Origin: Pseudoalteromonas prydzensis
GTDB taxonomy: Bacteria; Pseudomonadota; Gammaproteobacteria; Enterobacterales; Alteromonadaceae
Reading direction: 5' to 3'
DNA: 64,000 nucleotides
NCBI RefSeq assembly: GCF_001661495.1
Contig: NZ_BDDT01000002.1
Span: forward strand, 310,001 to 374,000
Made by a program: the position numbers and the translations under genes. The notes below the pieces were generated by a model. It saw only the letters and a list, made by a program, of their open reading frames with translations, was not told where the DNA came from and ran no database searches. Below are positions 20,974 through 29,939 of the stretch, one piece after another. Each line of letters opens with the position of its first letter. Position 1 is the first letter of the stretch.

Positions 20974-21735
20974 TTATAACAAGCTGGCTTCAACAACGCC
21001 TTTTGCAATGGTTTTACCTTCTACTACCTTACCTGAGCTTAGGTTTTTAACTTTAATTAATTGACCTTTAAGGCCGTCTTCAAGGGCTATGGCTTTAACA
21101 CTTGCAGAGAAACTTGCTGAATTGATCAATAACTTTATATGTTGCTCTTTATTAACTAAATAATCGTTTTCAAGGTTTCTGCGGGTGATCAAATCACCTT
21201 GTTTTATATTGCGCTTTACGGTCATGCCAATTAATTCCGAAAGCTCAGTTTCCATGCCATAAACATGTTTGGCTATATTGACGATGTCATAGCCAAGCAT
21301 ATCGATATTAAGTACTTCAGCGCGTTGCAAATCGCGCTTTGCAACAACAAGGTGTAGCCATAAGTCAACTTTTGCGGTTGCTCTAAACTGCCAAACGGGG
21401 TTATCGCAGCTAAGCTGCAAGCGAACTCGGCCAACTGGCGCAGAGGTTAATTTAGTGCGTTGAATATGGGTGTTTTTACAACTCAATTGTTTAGCGGCAG
21501 GTGGAACATACATGGCAATCTGTTGCTGCTTACTGGTTTTATTGATGCTTTTTAAATAGTGAGCAATGTCGTTTTCTAAATAGGTTTTTATTTCTTGTTC
21601 GAAGTCATTGCTATGAGATTGGTTAGAAAAAAGCAGCAAAACAAGCCCAGTAAAGAGGAAGATAAGACTGTTCCGTATCGGAAGTATTGCTTCCGCTAAT
21701 TGGTGTTTTTTTTGGTTTTTATTTTTATAAGTCAT
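20974..21735 (-). CDS. flgA: Lateral flagellar P-ring assembly chaperone FlgA
   Basis: A 253-residue periplasmic protein with an N-terminal membrane/signal segment (NSLIFLFTGLVLLLFSNQSHS, about 22-42). The C-terminal SAF-like domain (VVAKRDLQRAEVLNIDML ... RNIKQGDLITRRNL ... LIKVKNLSSGKVVEGKT) is typical of FlgA, which helps FlgI polymerise around the rod. It is transcribed away from flgB. The 5' end of the coding region contains a palindrome also found upstream of the fliT-like gene (see the site at 21679). Confidence 0.92.
   Translation of the reverse strand: MTYKNKNQKKHQLAEAILPIRNSLIFLFTGLVLLLFSNQSHSNDFEQEIKTYLENDIAHYLKSINKTSKQQQIAMYVPPAAKQLSCKNTHIQRTKLTSAPVGRVRLQLSCDNPVWQFRATAKVDLWLHLVVAKRDLQRAEVLNIDMLGYDIVNIAKHVYGMETELSELIGMTVKRNIKQGDLITRRNLENDYLVNKEQHIKLLINSASFSASVKAIALEDGLKGQLIKVKNLSSGKVVEGKTIAKGVVEASLL
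21679..21695. promoter_or_regulatory. Candidate LafK enhancer site (copy 1)
   Basis: The 17-mer CGGAAGTATTGCTTCCG is an inverted repeat (CGGAAG / CTTCCG, 5-base spacer), preceded by a further TTCCG half-site. It matches 15 of 17 bases of the copy at 34831. It lies inside the flgA 5' coding region about 65-80 bases upstream of the flgB sigma-54-type promoter, the range used by sigma-54 activators. Confidence 0.55.
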
Positions 21736-21757
21736 TGATTTTTATGTTTTATAAACT

Positions 21758-21774
21758 TTGGCATAAAGGTTGTA
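21758..21774 (+). promoter_or_regulatory. Candidate sigma-54 promoter for flgBCDEFGHIJKL
   Basis: TTGGCAT with GG at 21760-21761, ten bases, then GT at 21772-21773 in TTGTA. This follows the GG-N10-GC rule except for the last base. It is 66 bases before flgB and fits a LafK/sigma-54-driven basal-body operon. Confidence 0.55.
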
Positions 21775-21839
21775 ATTAGTCTGTAACGAAATTCAAAATA
21801 TGCAAATGAGCATACAAGAAGTAGTCAGTTGAGGCAACA

Positions 21840-22211
21840 ATGGCATTATTTGATAAGGCGTTGGGCGTACACCCATTTTCGATGCAGCTGAGAATAGACC
21901 GGGCTGAAATAATCGCAAGTAATTTAGCAAATGTTGATACCCCAGGTTTTAAAGCTCGGGATGTCGACTACCAGCAAATTTTAGGTGATGTTGCTGCAAA
22001 TATGCAGCAACAACGAGTGCCTGGCTTTTCGGGAATTAGTGCCAATGAGTTGATGTACCGTGTGCCGTATCAAGCCTCGAGTGACGGTAACACCGTAGAG
22101 CTTAATGTTGAGCAAGCGAAGTTTTCCAATAATAGCATGGACTTTCAGACCAGCATGACATTTTTGAATATGAAAATCAGTGGCTTACATAAAGTAATAA
22201 AAGGAAATTAG
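21840..22211 (+). CDS. flgB: Lateral flagellar rod protein FlgB
   Basis: A 123-residue proximal rod protein. The N-terminal rod-family motif is present (RAEIIASNLANVDTPGFKARDVDYQQIL) and the C-terminal helix (MDFQTSMTFLNMKISGLHKVIKG) completes the coiled coil. Typical length for FlgB. First gene of the long flgB-L operon, 3 bases before flgC. Confidence 0.95.
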   Translation: MALFDKALGVHPFSMQLRIDRAEIIASNLANVDTPGFKARDVDYQQILGDVAANMQQQRVPGFSGISANELMYRVPYQASSDGNTVELNVEQAKFSNNSMDFQTSMTFLNMKISGLHKVIKGN

Positions 22212-22214
22212 GCG

Positions 22215-22631
22215 ATGTCTTTTAACTCTATTTATGACATTAGCGGCAGTGCAATGCGAGCTCAAGTGATGCGCTTAGATACCATTGCTTCTAACTTGGC
22301 TAATGCCGACACTGCGGCATCCAGCGAAGATGGGGCTTACAAAGCATTAAAGCCTGTATTTTCAGCCATGTATAAAGATTCATTTAATGAGCAAAATGTT
22401 GCAGCCGCAGTGAATACCCTCGGTGTGACTGAGTCAAATCGCACCGTTGAACAGCGCTATGAACCGAATAACCCATTGGCTAATGATGATGGTTATGTCT
22501 TTTACTCTAATGTGAACGTGCTTGAAGAAATGGCAGATATGATGTCGGCGAGTCGTAGTTATCAAACATCGGTTGATGTGATGTCCCGTGTGAATAGTAT
22601 GCAACAAAGCATTTTAAAGTTAGGACAATAA
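22215..22631 (+). CDS. flgC: Lateral flagellar rod protein FlgC
   Basis: A 138-residue proximal rod protein. It begins YDISGSAMRAQVMRLDTIASNLANADTAASSEDGAYK and ends with the conserved YVFYSNVNVLEEMADMMSASRSYQTSVDV pattern. It stacks on FlgB in the rod. Confidence 0.96.
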   Translation: MSFNSIYDISGSAMRAQVMRLDTIASNLANADTAASSEDGAYKALKPVFSAMYKDSFNEQNVAAAVNTLGVTESNRTVEQRYEPNNPLANDDGYVFYSNVNVLEEMADMMSASRSYQTSVDVMSRVNSMQQSILKLGQ

Positions 22632-22635
22632 CAGT

Positions 22636-23292
22636 ATGGATATTTCAAACACTACAGCGCGAAATCAATCAACAGATAATAGTGGCTCAGCAGTCTTAGG
22701 TAATGGCAGCTCGGCAGAAGAAATGTCGACCATGTTTTTAGAGTTGCTTGTTGCGCAGATCAGCAATCAAAACCCACTGCAACCTATGGATGGCACTGCA
22801 TATGTTAGCCAGTTGGCTGAGTTTTCAAATGTAGAATCACTGCAAAGTATTAAAAAGAATACCGGTGCCAGTTTAGACCATAACAGCAGCATGTTAGTGC
22901 TAGAAGCTACGAATCTGGTTGGTGAAACAGTCGCTGTTCCCGCCGATGTTATTGCCCTTGAAAAACCAGGCACAGTATCAGGTTTAGTTAATTTATCAAC
23001 ACCAGCCGATTCAGTCACAGTGCAGTTATACAACAGTAACGGCGAGTTAGTTGAAGAACAACAGTTGCCCTACAGTGGCGTGGGTTCATTGAGCTTTGAG
23101 TTTGAACAGCAAGATGCAGGTGGATACTCAATTAATGCATTTTCTACAACTCAAGGTGTGTCACAGCGTTTAACACCTTGGCTTAATGGGGAAGTGGAAC
23201 GAGTGTCAGTCGGTAGCAGTAGTGCCGATATTTTATTGCAAGTTGATGGCTTAGGTAATTTTGCCCTGACCGATATTAATCAAGTTGCTTAG
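22636..23292 (+). CDS. flgD: Lateral hook-cap/scaffold protein FlgD
   Basis: A 218-residue hook assembly scaffold that caps the growing hook and is lost on completion. The N-terminal segment MFLELLVAQISNQNPLQPMDGTAYVSQLAEFSNVESL is diagnostic. The C-terminal half is Ig/Tudor-like. The operon position between flgC and flgE agrees. Confidence 0.95.
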   Translation: MDISNTTARNQSTDNSGSAVLGNGSSAEEMSTMFLELLVAQISNQNPLQPMDGTAYVSQLAEFSNVESLQSIKKNTGASLDHNSSMLVLEATNLVGETVAVPADVIALEKPGTVSGLVNLSTPADSVTVQLYNSNGELVEEQQLPYSGVGSLSFEFEQQDAGGYSINAFSTTQGVSQRLTPWLNGEVERVSVGSSSADILLQVDGLGNFALTDINQVA

Positions 23293-23312
23293 ACTGTAGA
23301 GGAATAATAATT

Positions 23313-24698
23313 ATGTCTATGTTTAATATAGGTTTAAGCGGCCTAAAAAGTACGCAAACTGGATTAGAAGTAACCAGTAACAATATCGCTAACTCATCAA
23401 CTGCGGGTTATAAAACTGGCAATGCGGAATTTGCTGCCGTTTATAATGGCGGTAATCGTGGTGGTGTACGTGTTTCTGATATTAAAGAAGACTTTGTTAC
23501 CAGTGGCGACATAGTTAGAACCGGTAATGCCTTAGATATTGCTATTGATGGTCAAGGTTTTTTTGCTGTTTCTGAGGGCGATCGTATTGCTTACACCCAA
23601 GCAGGGCAGTTCAGTTTGGATAATGACTTAAATATCGTCAATGCTAACGGCGCTAAACTACAAGGTTATGGTATTACCGATACAGATAGCGCTGATGATG
23701 AAGCTATCATTCCCGGGATTCTAACCGACTTAAAAATTGAAGGCGCTAATATTCCGGCTGCGGCATCAGATACCGTTGCATTTAACGGTAACTTAAGCTC
23801 TGCCAGTGATTTTATTCCGTACCCTGCTGCACCTGCGGCATTTGACCCTACCGATGGTACCCAGTACAACTTTTCTCAGCTTACAGAGGTTTTTGATTCT
23901 CAGGGCAATAGTCATGTGTTGACTCAGTACTTTAATCACACTGGCGATAACCAATGGCAAGTAATGTACTTGATGGACGGTGAGCCGTTGTCGCAAGCTG
24001 ATATAAGCGCATCTGGAGGAGTTGTTGGTATTCAAAATGTGAATGTGGATGGTACTATAATTCCTGCTGGTGTAGTTTCTGTGGAATTTGATTCAAATGG
24101 TCAAATGATTCCATTAGAGCAAGCTGCTCCGCCTCCACCTACAACGCCACCTACTCCTCCACCACCACCTTTGACACCACCAGACAATAATATTGATGAT
24201 CCACATAATAAACGTGAGGTTAATCTGTCTTTTAATGTTGACGGTGGCGCATCCCCTATGTCGTTAACCTTAGATATGGCTAAAACCACGCAATTTAGCA
24301 GCAACTTCAGCATGATTGAGAATGATGCGAATGGCTATCCTGCTGGTACTTTCTCCGGCATTTCGGTAGAAGAAGACGGCAAAATATTCGCCACGTTCAC
24401 TAATGGTGAATCAAAACTGCAAGGCCAAGTTGTATTGGCTTCATTTGCCAACACCAATGGCCTGCAGTCAGGAGATGACACGGTTTGGTACGAAACCAAA
24501 GAGTCAGGGAATGCCATTTACAGTGAACCAGATAGCGGTGCCATAGGTAACCTCATTGCCGGTGCCTATGTTGGCTCAAACGTTGATATAAGTGCGCAAT
24601 TGGTTGGCTTAATGTCATTCCAACAAAACTATCAAGCCAATGCAAAAACCATCAGCAGTGCAGATGAAATGATGCAGATTCTATTTAGTAACACTTAA
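23313..24698 (+). CDS. flgE: Lateral flagellar hook protein FlgE, with proline-rich insert
   Basis: A 461-residue hook subunit, longer than the 402 of E. coli FlgE. The N-terminus (SGLKSTQTGLEVTSNNIANSSTAGYKTGNAEF) and C-terminus (QLVGLMSFQQNYQANAKTISSADEMMQILFS) are the usual rod-core helices. Residues 273-290 are strikingly proline-rich (13 of 18), followed by an acidic/basic stretch to about 303. The insert lies in the surface-exposed domain between two otherwise normal FlgE segments. This may stiffen or decorate the hook; it could also be a domain-joining scar. GAGG precedes the start. Confidence 0.95.
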   Translation: MSMFNIGLSGLKSTQTGLEVTSNNIANSSTAGYKTGNAEFAAVYNGGNRGGVRVSDIKEDFVTSGDIVRTGNALDIAIDGQGFFAVSEGDRIAYTQAGQFSLDNDLNIVNANGAKLQGYGITDTDSADDEAIIPGILTDLKIEGANIPAAASDTVAFNGNLSSASDFIPYPAAPAAFDPTDGTQYNFSQLTEVFDSQGNSHVLTQYFNHTGDNQWQVMYLMDGEPLSQADISASGGVVGIQNVNVDGTIIPAGVVSVEFDSNGQMIPLEQAAPPPPTTPPTPPPPPLTPPDNNIDDPHNKREVNLSFNVDGGASPMSLTLDMAKTTQFSSNFSMIENDANGYPAGTFSGISVEEDGKIFATFTNGESKLQGQVVLASFANTNGLQSGDDTVWYETKESGNAIYSEPDSGAIGNLIAGAYVGSNVDISAQLVGLMSFQQNYQANAKTISSADEMMQILFSNT

Positions 24699-24708
24699 GG
24701 CTGCGGCA

Positions 24709-25449
24709 ATGGAAAAGTTAATTTATACCGCTGTTTCGGGTGCTGAGCTAAATAATACCGCGCTTAAAGTCACTGCAAATAACCTCGCGAATGTGAGCAC
24801 TGCAGGCTTTAAAGCAGATCTAGAACAAGCGCAATCAATGCAGATAACGGGCAGTGGTTTTCGCACCCGATATCACGCACAAATGATGCCGGTAACAACC
24901 GACTTATCTGCGGGTCCAATGATGGACACAGGAAGAAAGCTTGATATCGCGCTCAGTGATGGTGGCTTTTTAGAGGTCGTTGATGCCAATGGTGAGCCTG
25001 CCTATACCCGTGCTGGAAATTTAGAAATAGATGCAGAAGGCTTTTTAACCGTGAACAATCGCCGAGTGCAAAGCAATATTGGTGATATTCAACTTGGTGA
25101 GTTCGCTGAAATAGAAATTGCTCCAGATGGCATTATCAATATTGTGCCCGTTGGGGGAGGCGCAATTGCAGAAGAAGCGCAAATTAAGCTTGCCAGTCTA
25201 GGCGAAGAAGAAACTGTAATGGTCAAAGGTGGCGACGGGTTGTTTCGTGCAGAAAACATAGAACCATTGGAAATGGATGAAGCAATTAGACTGCGCACTG
25301 GGGTTCTTGAAGGCTCAAATGTGAACGCGGTACAGGAAATGATCAAAACCATGAATATCAGCCGCCAATTTGAAATGAATATAAACATGATGAAAGCCGC
25401 CGATGAGTTAGCAAATAGCGGCAACAAACTTGTTAGTGGTCGTGGTTAG
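24709..25449 (+). CDS. flgF: Lateral flagellar proximal rod protein FlgF
   Basis: A 246-residue rod protein. It begins with MEKLIYTAVSGAELNNTALKVTANNLANVSTAGFKADLEQ and ends with a conserved VNAVQEMIKTMNISRQFEMNINMM helix. Order after flgE and before flgG is standard. Confidence 0.95.
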   Translation: MEKLIYTAVSGAELNNTALKVTANNLANVSTAGFKADLEQAQSMQITGSGFRTRYHAQMMPVTTDLSAGPMMDTGRKLDIALSDGGFLEVVDANGEPAYTRAGNLEIDAEGFLTVNNRRVQSNIGDIQLGEFAEIEIAPDGIINIVPVGGGAIAEEAQIKLASLGEEETVMVKGGDGLFRAENIEPLEMDEAIRLRTGVLEGSNVNAVQEMIKTMNISRQFEMNINMMKAADELANSGNKLVSGRG

Positions 25450-25464
25450 AGTGTGGAGTAAACA

Positions 25465-26250
25465 ATGAATTCAGCATTATGGGTAAGTAAAACAGGGTTA
25501 GCAGCACAAGATCTGCGGATGACCACTATTTCAAATAATTTAGCAAATGTGAGTACCGCAGGCTTTAAAAAAGATCGTGCCGTATTTGAAGATTTATTCT
25601 ACCAAGTACAAAAGCAGCCAGGTGCTCAAGCTGATGATTTAAATCAATTGCCATCAGGTATTCAAGTAGGCACTGGGGTGCGCATTAATGGCACGCAAAA
25701 GCAATTTACTGAGGGCAATTTTGAAACCAGCAGTAATCAGCTGGATGTTGCGATTGCAGGGCAAGGATTCTTTCAAATTGAAAGCCCCGATGGTGAGTTA
25801 CTTTATACTCGTAATGGTCAGTTTCAGCTGAATTCGGAGTCATTATTGGTTAACAGTAATGGCCTTCCTTTGGCACAAAATATTGCTCTGCCTGAAGGCA
25901 CCACCAAAGTGACGATTGGTCGCGATGGGACTATTAGTGCAGTGGTCGATAATGATGTTGAACCTGTTGAGTTAGGTCAATTGTTAACGGTGAACTTTGC
26001 TAATCCTGCAGGCCTTGAAAGCCTAGGTGGTAATTTATACCGCGAGACAGCGGCATCGGGGGAAGCTGTTGAAGGCATTCCTGGTGAAGAAGCGTTTGGT
26101 GAATTACAGCAATTTACCATTGAGGGCTCGAATGTCAGCGTCGTTGATGAAATGGTTAGCATGATTGCGGTTCAGCGTGCCTATGAAATGAATGCCAAAG
26201 TTGTTTCTGCGGCTGATGAAATGCTGCGCTTCATCAATCAAAATGTGTGA
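25465..26250 (+). CDS. flgG: Lateral flagellar distal rod protein FlgG
   Basis: A 261-residue distal rod subunit, the same length as E. coli FlgG (260). It has LRMTTISNNLANVSTAGFKKDRAVFEDLFYQ and the C-terminal MVSMIAVQRAYEMNAKVVSAADEMLRFINQ signature. GGAG precedes the start. Its stop overlaps the flgH start. Confidence 0.97.
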   Translation: MNSALWVSKTGLAAQDLRMTTISNNLANVSTAGFKKDRAVFEDLFYQVQKQPGAQADDLNQLPSGIQVGTGVRINGTQKQFTEGNFETSSNQLDVAIAGQGFFQIESPDGELLYTRNGQFQLNSESLLVNSNGLPLAQNIALPEGTTKVTIGRDGTISAVVDNDVEPVELGQLLTVNFANPAGLESLGGNLYRETAASGEAVEGIPGEEAFGELQQFTIEGSNVSVVDEMVSMIAVQRAYEMNAKVVSAADEMLRFINQNV

Positions 26251-26978
26251 TGCTTATGCTTAAACAAAGTGCATTTTTTGTTCTCATTACCCTACTTACA
26301 GGTTGTAGCAGTAGCGCTGATACTGAACAGTTTGTGCAATGTAAAATGGTTCATGGTGAACCAAAGTGCCCAATCCAAAAGCAAGCTAAAGCCCGTGAAG
26401 ACTATGAAGTGGCTAAGGATGCCTATCAGGTTGGTTTGAACTATGAAGATGGCAGCTTGTATAGCGATAGTTATATGTTTTCTTTGTACTCAGATAAGCG
26501 CGCATATCGGGTTGGCGACATTTTAACTGTGGTGTTAAATGAGCGTACACAATCGAGTAAAAGTGCTGATAGCAGTCTTGATAAAAACACAGATGTTGAT
26601 GTGTCGGTGCCTATTGCTGGCAACTTAAATGTCACTGATTTTAATTTGGGCATAGGCTCAAGCACTGAGTTTGATGGCGGCAGTAGTGCGAGCCAGCAAA
26701 ACTATTTAAGTGGTGCAATTACCGTGCGGGTCATCCATGTTTTATCCAACGGTACCTTAGTGATAAAAGGGCGAAAGCAAATACAGTTAAATCAAGGGGA
26801 TGAATACATCGAAATCGAGGGGTTAGTTCGCCCTGATGATATTGATGTAGCAAATCGTATTTCTTCACTGCGTGTTGCAGAGGCACAAATTAGCTACACA
26901 GGCAGTGGTACTTTGGCCGATGCCTCAAGCCCCGGTTGGTTTACCGCTTTGTTTAGCCGTTATTTAAATCCATTTTAG
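26250..26978 (+). CDS. flgH: Lateral flagellar L-ring protein FlgH (lipoprotein)
   Basis: An outer membrane ring lipoprotein of about 242 residues. A lipobox (LLTGC) is near residue 19. The core VGDILTVVLNERTQSSKSADSSLDK and GRKQIQLNQGDEYIEIEGLVRPDDI is diagnostic. The N-terminus has 20-30 extra residues including a two-cysteine stretch (QCKMVHGEPKCPIQ). Possible starts are GTG 26247, ATG 26250 or ATG 26256; 26250 is chosen because it overlaps the flgG stop. Confidence 0.94.
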   Translation: MLMLKQSAFFVLITLLTGCSSSADTEQFVQCKMVHGEPKCPIQKQAKAREDYEVAKDAYQVGLNYEDGSLYSDSYMFSLYSDKRAYRVGDILTVVLNERTQSSKSADSSLDKNTDVDVSVPIAGNLNVTDFNLGIGSSTEFDGGSSASQQNYLSGAITVRVIHVLSNGTLVIKGRKQIQLNQGDEYIEIEGLVRPDDIDVANRISSLRVAEAQISYTGSGTLADASSPGWFTALFSRYLNPF

Positions 26979-26987
26979 AGCACTGAT

Positions 26988-28097
26988 ATGAAAAAGATAT
27001 TCTTACTCATCATGATGATCAGCAGCTTTATTTCACCAATCTATGCAGAGCCTTCTTCACGCCAGTTGCTTGAGTTAGTCGATGTTTTGGGTGTACGAGA
27101 TAATCAGTTGGTTGGTTATGGCTTAGTTGTTGGTTTAGCGGGCTCTGGTGATAAAGCCCAAGTGAAGTTCTCGGCACAATCACTTAATAATATGTTGAAA
27201 CAGTTTGGCGTAACTATGGATGAAAGTCGCCTGCCAAAATCAAAGAATATTGCTGCTGTAGCAGTGCATGCAACCCTACCTCCTATGGCAAGCCCAGGGC
27301 AGGCAATTGATGTAACAGTTAACTCTTTAGGCGACGCAAAGAGCTTGCATGGTGGCAGCTTAATGTTAACGCCATTAAAAGGAATTGATGGCAAAGTGTA
27401 TGCGCTAGCGCAAGGGAATTTAGTGGTGGGGGGCATGAATGCCAGTGGTAAAAATGGCTCGTCTGTGACCGTCAATGTGCCTACATCGGGCATTATTCCT
27501 GATGGCGCTATTATAGAACGTAATGCAGCAGACATGTTTCAATTACAGCCTAATGTTACCTTAAACTTAAAAGAGCCAAATTACCAAACGGCTCGCAATA
27601 TCGTAAAAGCAATCAATAAAGTGTTTGGCCCTGATGTAGCGACTGCTGAAAATTGGGGACGTTTAAAAGTCAGCGCGCCTATCGATGCCAATAGCCGCAA
27701 TACGTTTATGTCTATGTTACAAGATATTCGTGTTGAGCAAGGTTCGCAGCAGCCTAGAGTTATTTTTAATAGCAGAACAGGCACCGTAGTTATGAATGAG
27801 CTGGTTAAGGTTAATCAAGCTGCGGTCAGTCACGGCAATCTCACGATTACTATTACGGAAGTTGAAGGAGCGTCACAACCAAACGCTTTCGCAAATGGCA
27901 GAACAATGCCATTACAATCAAGTAATGTTGATGTGCAAGAGCAGCGTAGCGGTATGTTGTTAATGCCAACGGGCACCTCGCTGGATGAAATAGTTAAAGC
28001 GATAAATGCATTAGGCGCGACCCCAAGTGAACTTATGTCTATTTTAATTGCGCTTGATAAGGCTGGCGCCTTAGAAGCCGAACTACTTGTTATTTAA
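26988..28097 (+). CDS. flgI: Lateral flagellar P-ring protein FlgI
   Basis: A 369-residue periplasmic ring protein with signal peptide (about 1-20, ending IYA). It contains LLELVDVLGVRDNQLVGYGLVVGLAGSGDK and the C-terminal LDEIVKAINALGATPSELMSILIALDKAGALEAELLVI, both FlgI hallmarks. Its length equals the usual 365-370. Confidence 0.97.
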   Translation: MKKIFLLIMMISSFISPIYAEPSSRQLLELVDVLGVRDNQLVGYGLVVGLAGSGDKAQVKFSAQSLNNMLKQFGVTMDESRLPKSKNIAAVAVHATLPPMASPGQAIDVTVNSLGDAKSLHGGSLMLTPLKGIDGKVYALAQGNLVVGGMNASGKNGSSVTVNVPTSGIIPDGAIIERNAADMFQLQPNVTLNLKEPNYQTARNIVKAINKVFGPDVATAENWGRLKVSAPIDANSRNTFMSMLQDIRVEQGSQQPRVIFNSRTGTVVMNELVKVNQAAVSHGNLTITITEVEGASQPNAFANGRTMPLQSSNVDVQEQRSGMLLMPTGTSLDEIVKAINALGATPSELMSILIALDKAGALEAELLVI

Positions 28098-28112
28098 CCA
28101 AGGAGCGACACT

Positions 28113-28589
28113 ATGACAATTGAGTTAACTAAGTCAGATTTAAGTGCCATGCAATCACTTGCTATTGACCCCGCACAGATCCAACAACTGATTGCTAAAA
28201 ACCCGCAAGGGCAGGGGCTTGCACAAGCAGCAGAACAATTTGAAGCTATTTTTTTACAGCTCGTTTTAAAGAATATGAATGCTGCTACAGAAGCTATGTC
28301 GTCGGGCAATGGTTTTTTTGCCAGTAAAGAGCAGCAGCAATTTCGCGATATGTATGATGCCCAAACAGCACAGCATATGGCAGCAACCAATCAATTGGGC
28401 CTCGCTGAAGCGATTGTTCGTCAGTTTGATGAAAACTTTGCCCCAGTTGAAAATAAATTTAAGGAAATGGCAGAAGTCGTCGCTGATCATAATCTAGAGG
28501 TGAATGATTTTACAGGTCAAACTGCTCAAGTTGAGCAGTTAAGTGGCCGAGCATTCGCGCAATCACTTAATATTATTCCGATCAGGTAA
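28113..28589 (+). CDS. flgJ: Lateral flagellar rod-binding protein FlgJ (no muramidase domain)
   Basis: A 158-residue protein with only the rod-binding/rod-cap half of FlgJ (GLAQAAEQFEAIFLQLVLKNMNAATEAM, about 35-62). E. coli FlgJ has 313 residues with a C-terminal peptidoglycan hydrolase; that domain is absent here. A separate hydrolase, perhaps from the polar system, must open the wall for the lateral rod. Confidence 0.93.
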   Translation: MTIELTKSDLSAMQSLAIDPAQIQQLIAKNPQGQGLAQAAEQFEAIFLQLVLKNMNAATEAMSSGNGFFASKEQQQFRDMYDAQTAQHMAATNQLGLAEAIVRQFDENFAPVENKFKEMAEVVADHNLEVNDFTGQTAQVEQLSGRAFAQSLNIIPIR

Positions 28590-28595
28590 TACGCT

Positions 28596-29930
28596 ATGTC
28601 AATGATAACCAATGCCATGAGTGGCTTAAATGCAGCGAATGTCGCGATGACAGTGGCAGGCCAAAATGTCGCAAATGCAGCAGTAGATGGTTACTCTCGC
28701 CAAGCAGCAAGTTTCGCAACGAGCAATTCGTCTTTGGGTGGTGTGTATGTCAGTTCAGTTGATCGCATTGTTGATGCTTTTTTAAATGATGATATTTGGC
28801 GCACACAATCTGACTTATCTTACTATCAAAGTAAGCAAACATACTTAGGTTATATAGAAGAAATTGTTGGCACAGACTCGCTTAACTTTAATGATGCAGT
28901 GACAAAAATCACCAATGCATTTAATGCTGCTGCCAGTACTCCTGATTCAGATGCGTATCGTCAGCAAGTTATTTCTTCTTCCAAAGCAATGTTACAAGAC
29001 TTAGCGCAAATGGATGGTGCATTATCAGGGCAACTTGATAAGTTAAGTTTAGAAATGACGAATTTGGCGTTAAATACCACGTCTTCAGCTAAACAAATAG
29101 CGGATGTAAATAAAAGCATTGTTCAAGCACAGGCAAATCAGCAGCCTAGTGCAGAATTAAAAGATAAACGAGAGCAATTAATTAAAGAGCTATCAGCGCA
29201 AATTGGCATTGCAGTGACAGATCGTGCTGATGGCAGCCTTGATATAAGCACCTTAAGTGGTGCACCACTGGTGATAGGAACATCGCCAGCTACCGTGAGT
29301 GTATCGGGTACAGTAGTGGCAACGCAATATAATGGTCAAACATTTGCCCTTAATGAACATGTTGGTGGAAAATTTGGTGGCTTGATCAGTGCTGACTTGC
29401 AAGTCATCAAACCGACAGTAGAAAAGCTCAATGAGTTAGTTAAAAGTTTTGCAGATGATGTTAATAATGCGCTATCCCAAGGGTTTGACTTAAATGGTGA
29501 TGCAGGTATAGCGTTATTTACATATAACGCGGCTAACCCGCTTTCAACAATTAATATTAATCCCGAAATGAGTGTCGATAAACTTGCTTTAACGGGTGGC
29601 GAGTATGATGCTAGTGGCAATTGGATTGCAGCAGGTGGCCCAGGTGATAACGGTAATATTGCCAATATAATTACCGCGATTCAAAGTAATGATGATGGCT
29701 TTTCAGTGTTAGTGGGTGACTTAGGAATTGCCAGTAAACAAAACCAAAATAGCGCAACAACGTCTGACGTATTGCACAATAACGCAGTACTTGCCCGCGA
29801 CAGTCGCAGTGGCGTGAACCTGGATGAAGAGGCTGCAAACTTAATGCACTTTCAGCAAATGTACAGTGCAAATGCCAAAGTGATCACCACCGCAGATCAA
29901 GTGTTCAATACTTTGTTGTCAATGTTTTAA
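28596..29930 (+). CDS. flgK: Lateral hook-associated protein 1 FlgK
   Basis: A 444-residue hook-filament junction protein. It has the FlgK N-terminal helix (GLNAANVAMTVAGQNVANAAVDGYSRQ) and C-terminus (GVNLDEEAANLMHFQQMYSANAKVITTADQVFNTLLSMF). It is shorter than E. coli FlgK (547), mainly in the variable outer domain. FlgN is its likely chaperone. Confidence 0.95.
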   Translation: MSMITNAMSGLNAANVAMTVAGQNVANAAVDGYSRQAASFATSNSSLGGVYVSSVDRIVDAFLNDDIWRTQSDLSYYQSKQTYLGYIEEIVGTDSLNFNDAVTKITNAFNAAASTPDSDAYRQQVISSSKAMLQDLAQMDGALSGQLDKLSLEMTNLALNTTSSAKQIADVNKSIVQAQANQQPSAELKDKREQLIKELSAQIGIAVTDRADGSLDISTLSGAPLVIGTSPATVSVSGTVVATQYNGQTFALNEHVGGKFGGLISADLQVIKPTVEKLNELVKSFADDVNNALSQGFDLNGDAGIALFTYNAANPLSTININPEMSVDKLALTGGEYDASGNWIAAGGPGDNGNIANIITAIQSNDDGFSVLVGDLGIASKQNQNSATTSDVLHNNAVLARDSRSGVNLDEEAANLMHFQQMYSANAKVITTADQVFNTLLSMF

Positions 29931-29939
29931 GGGTAAATT

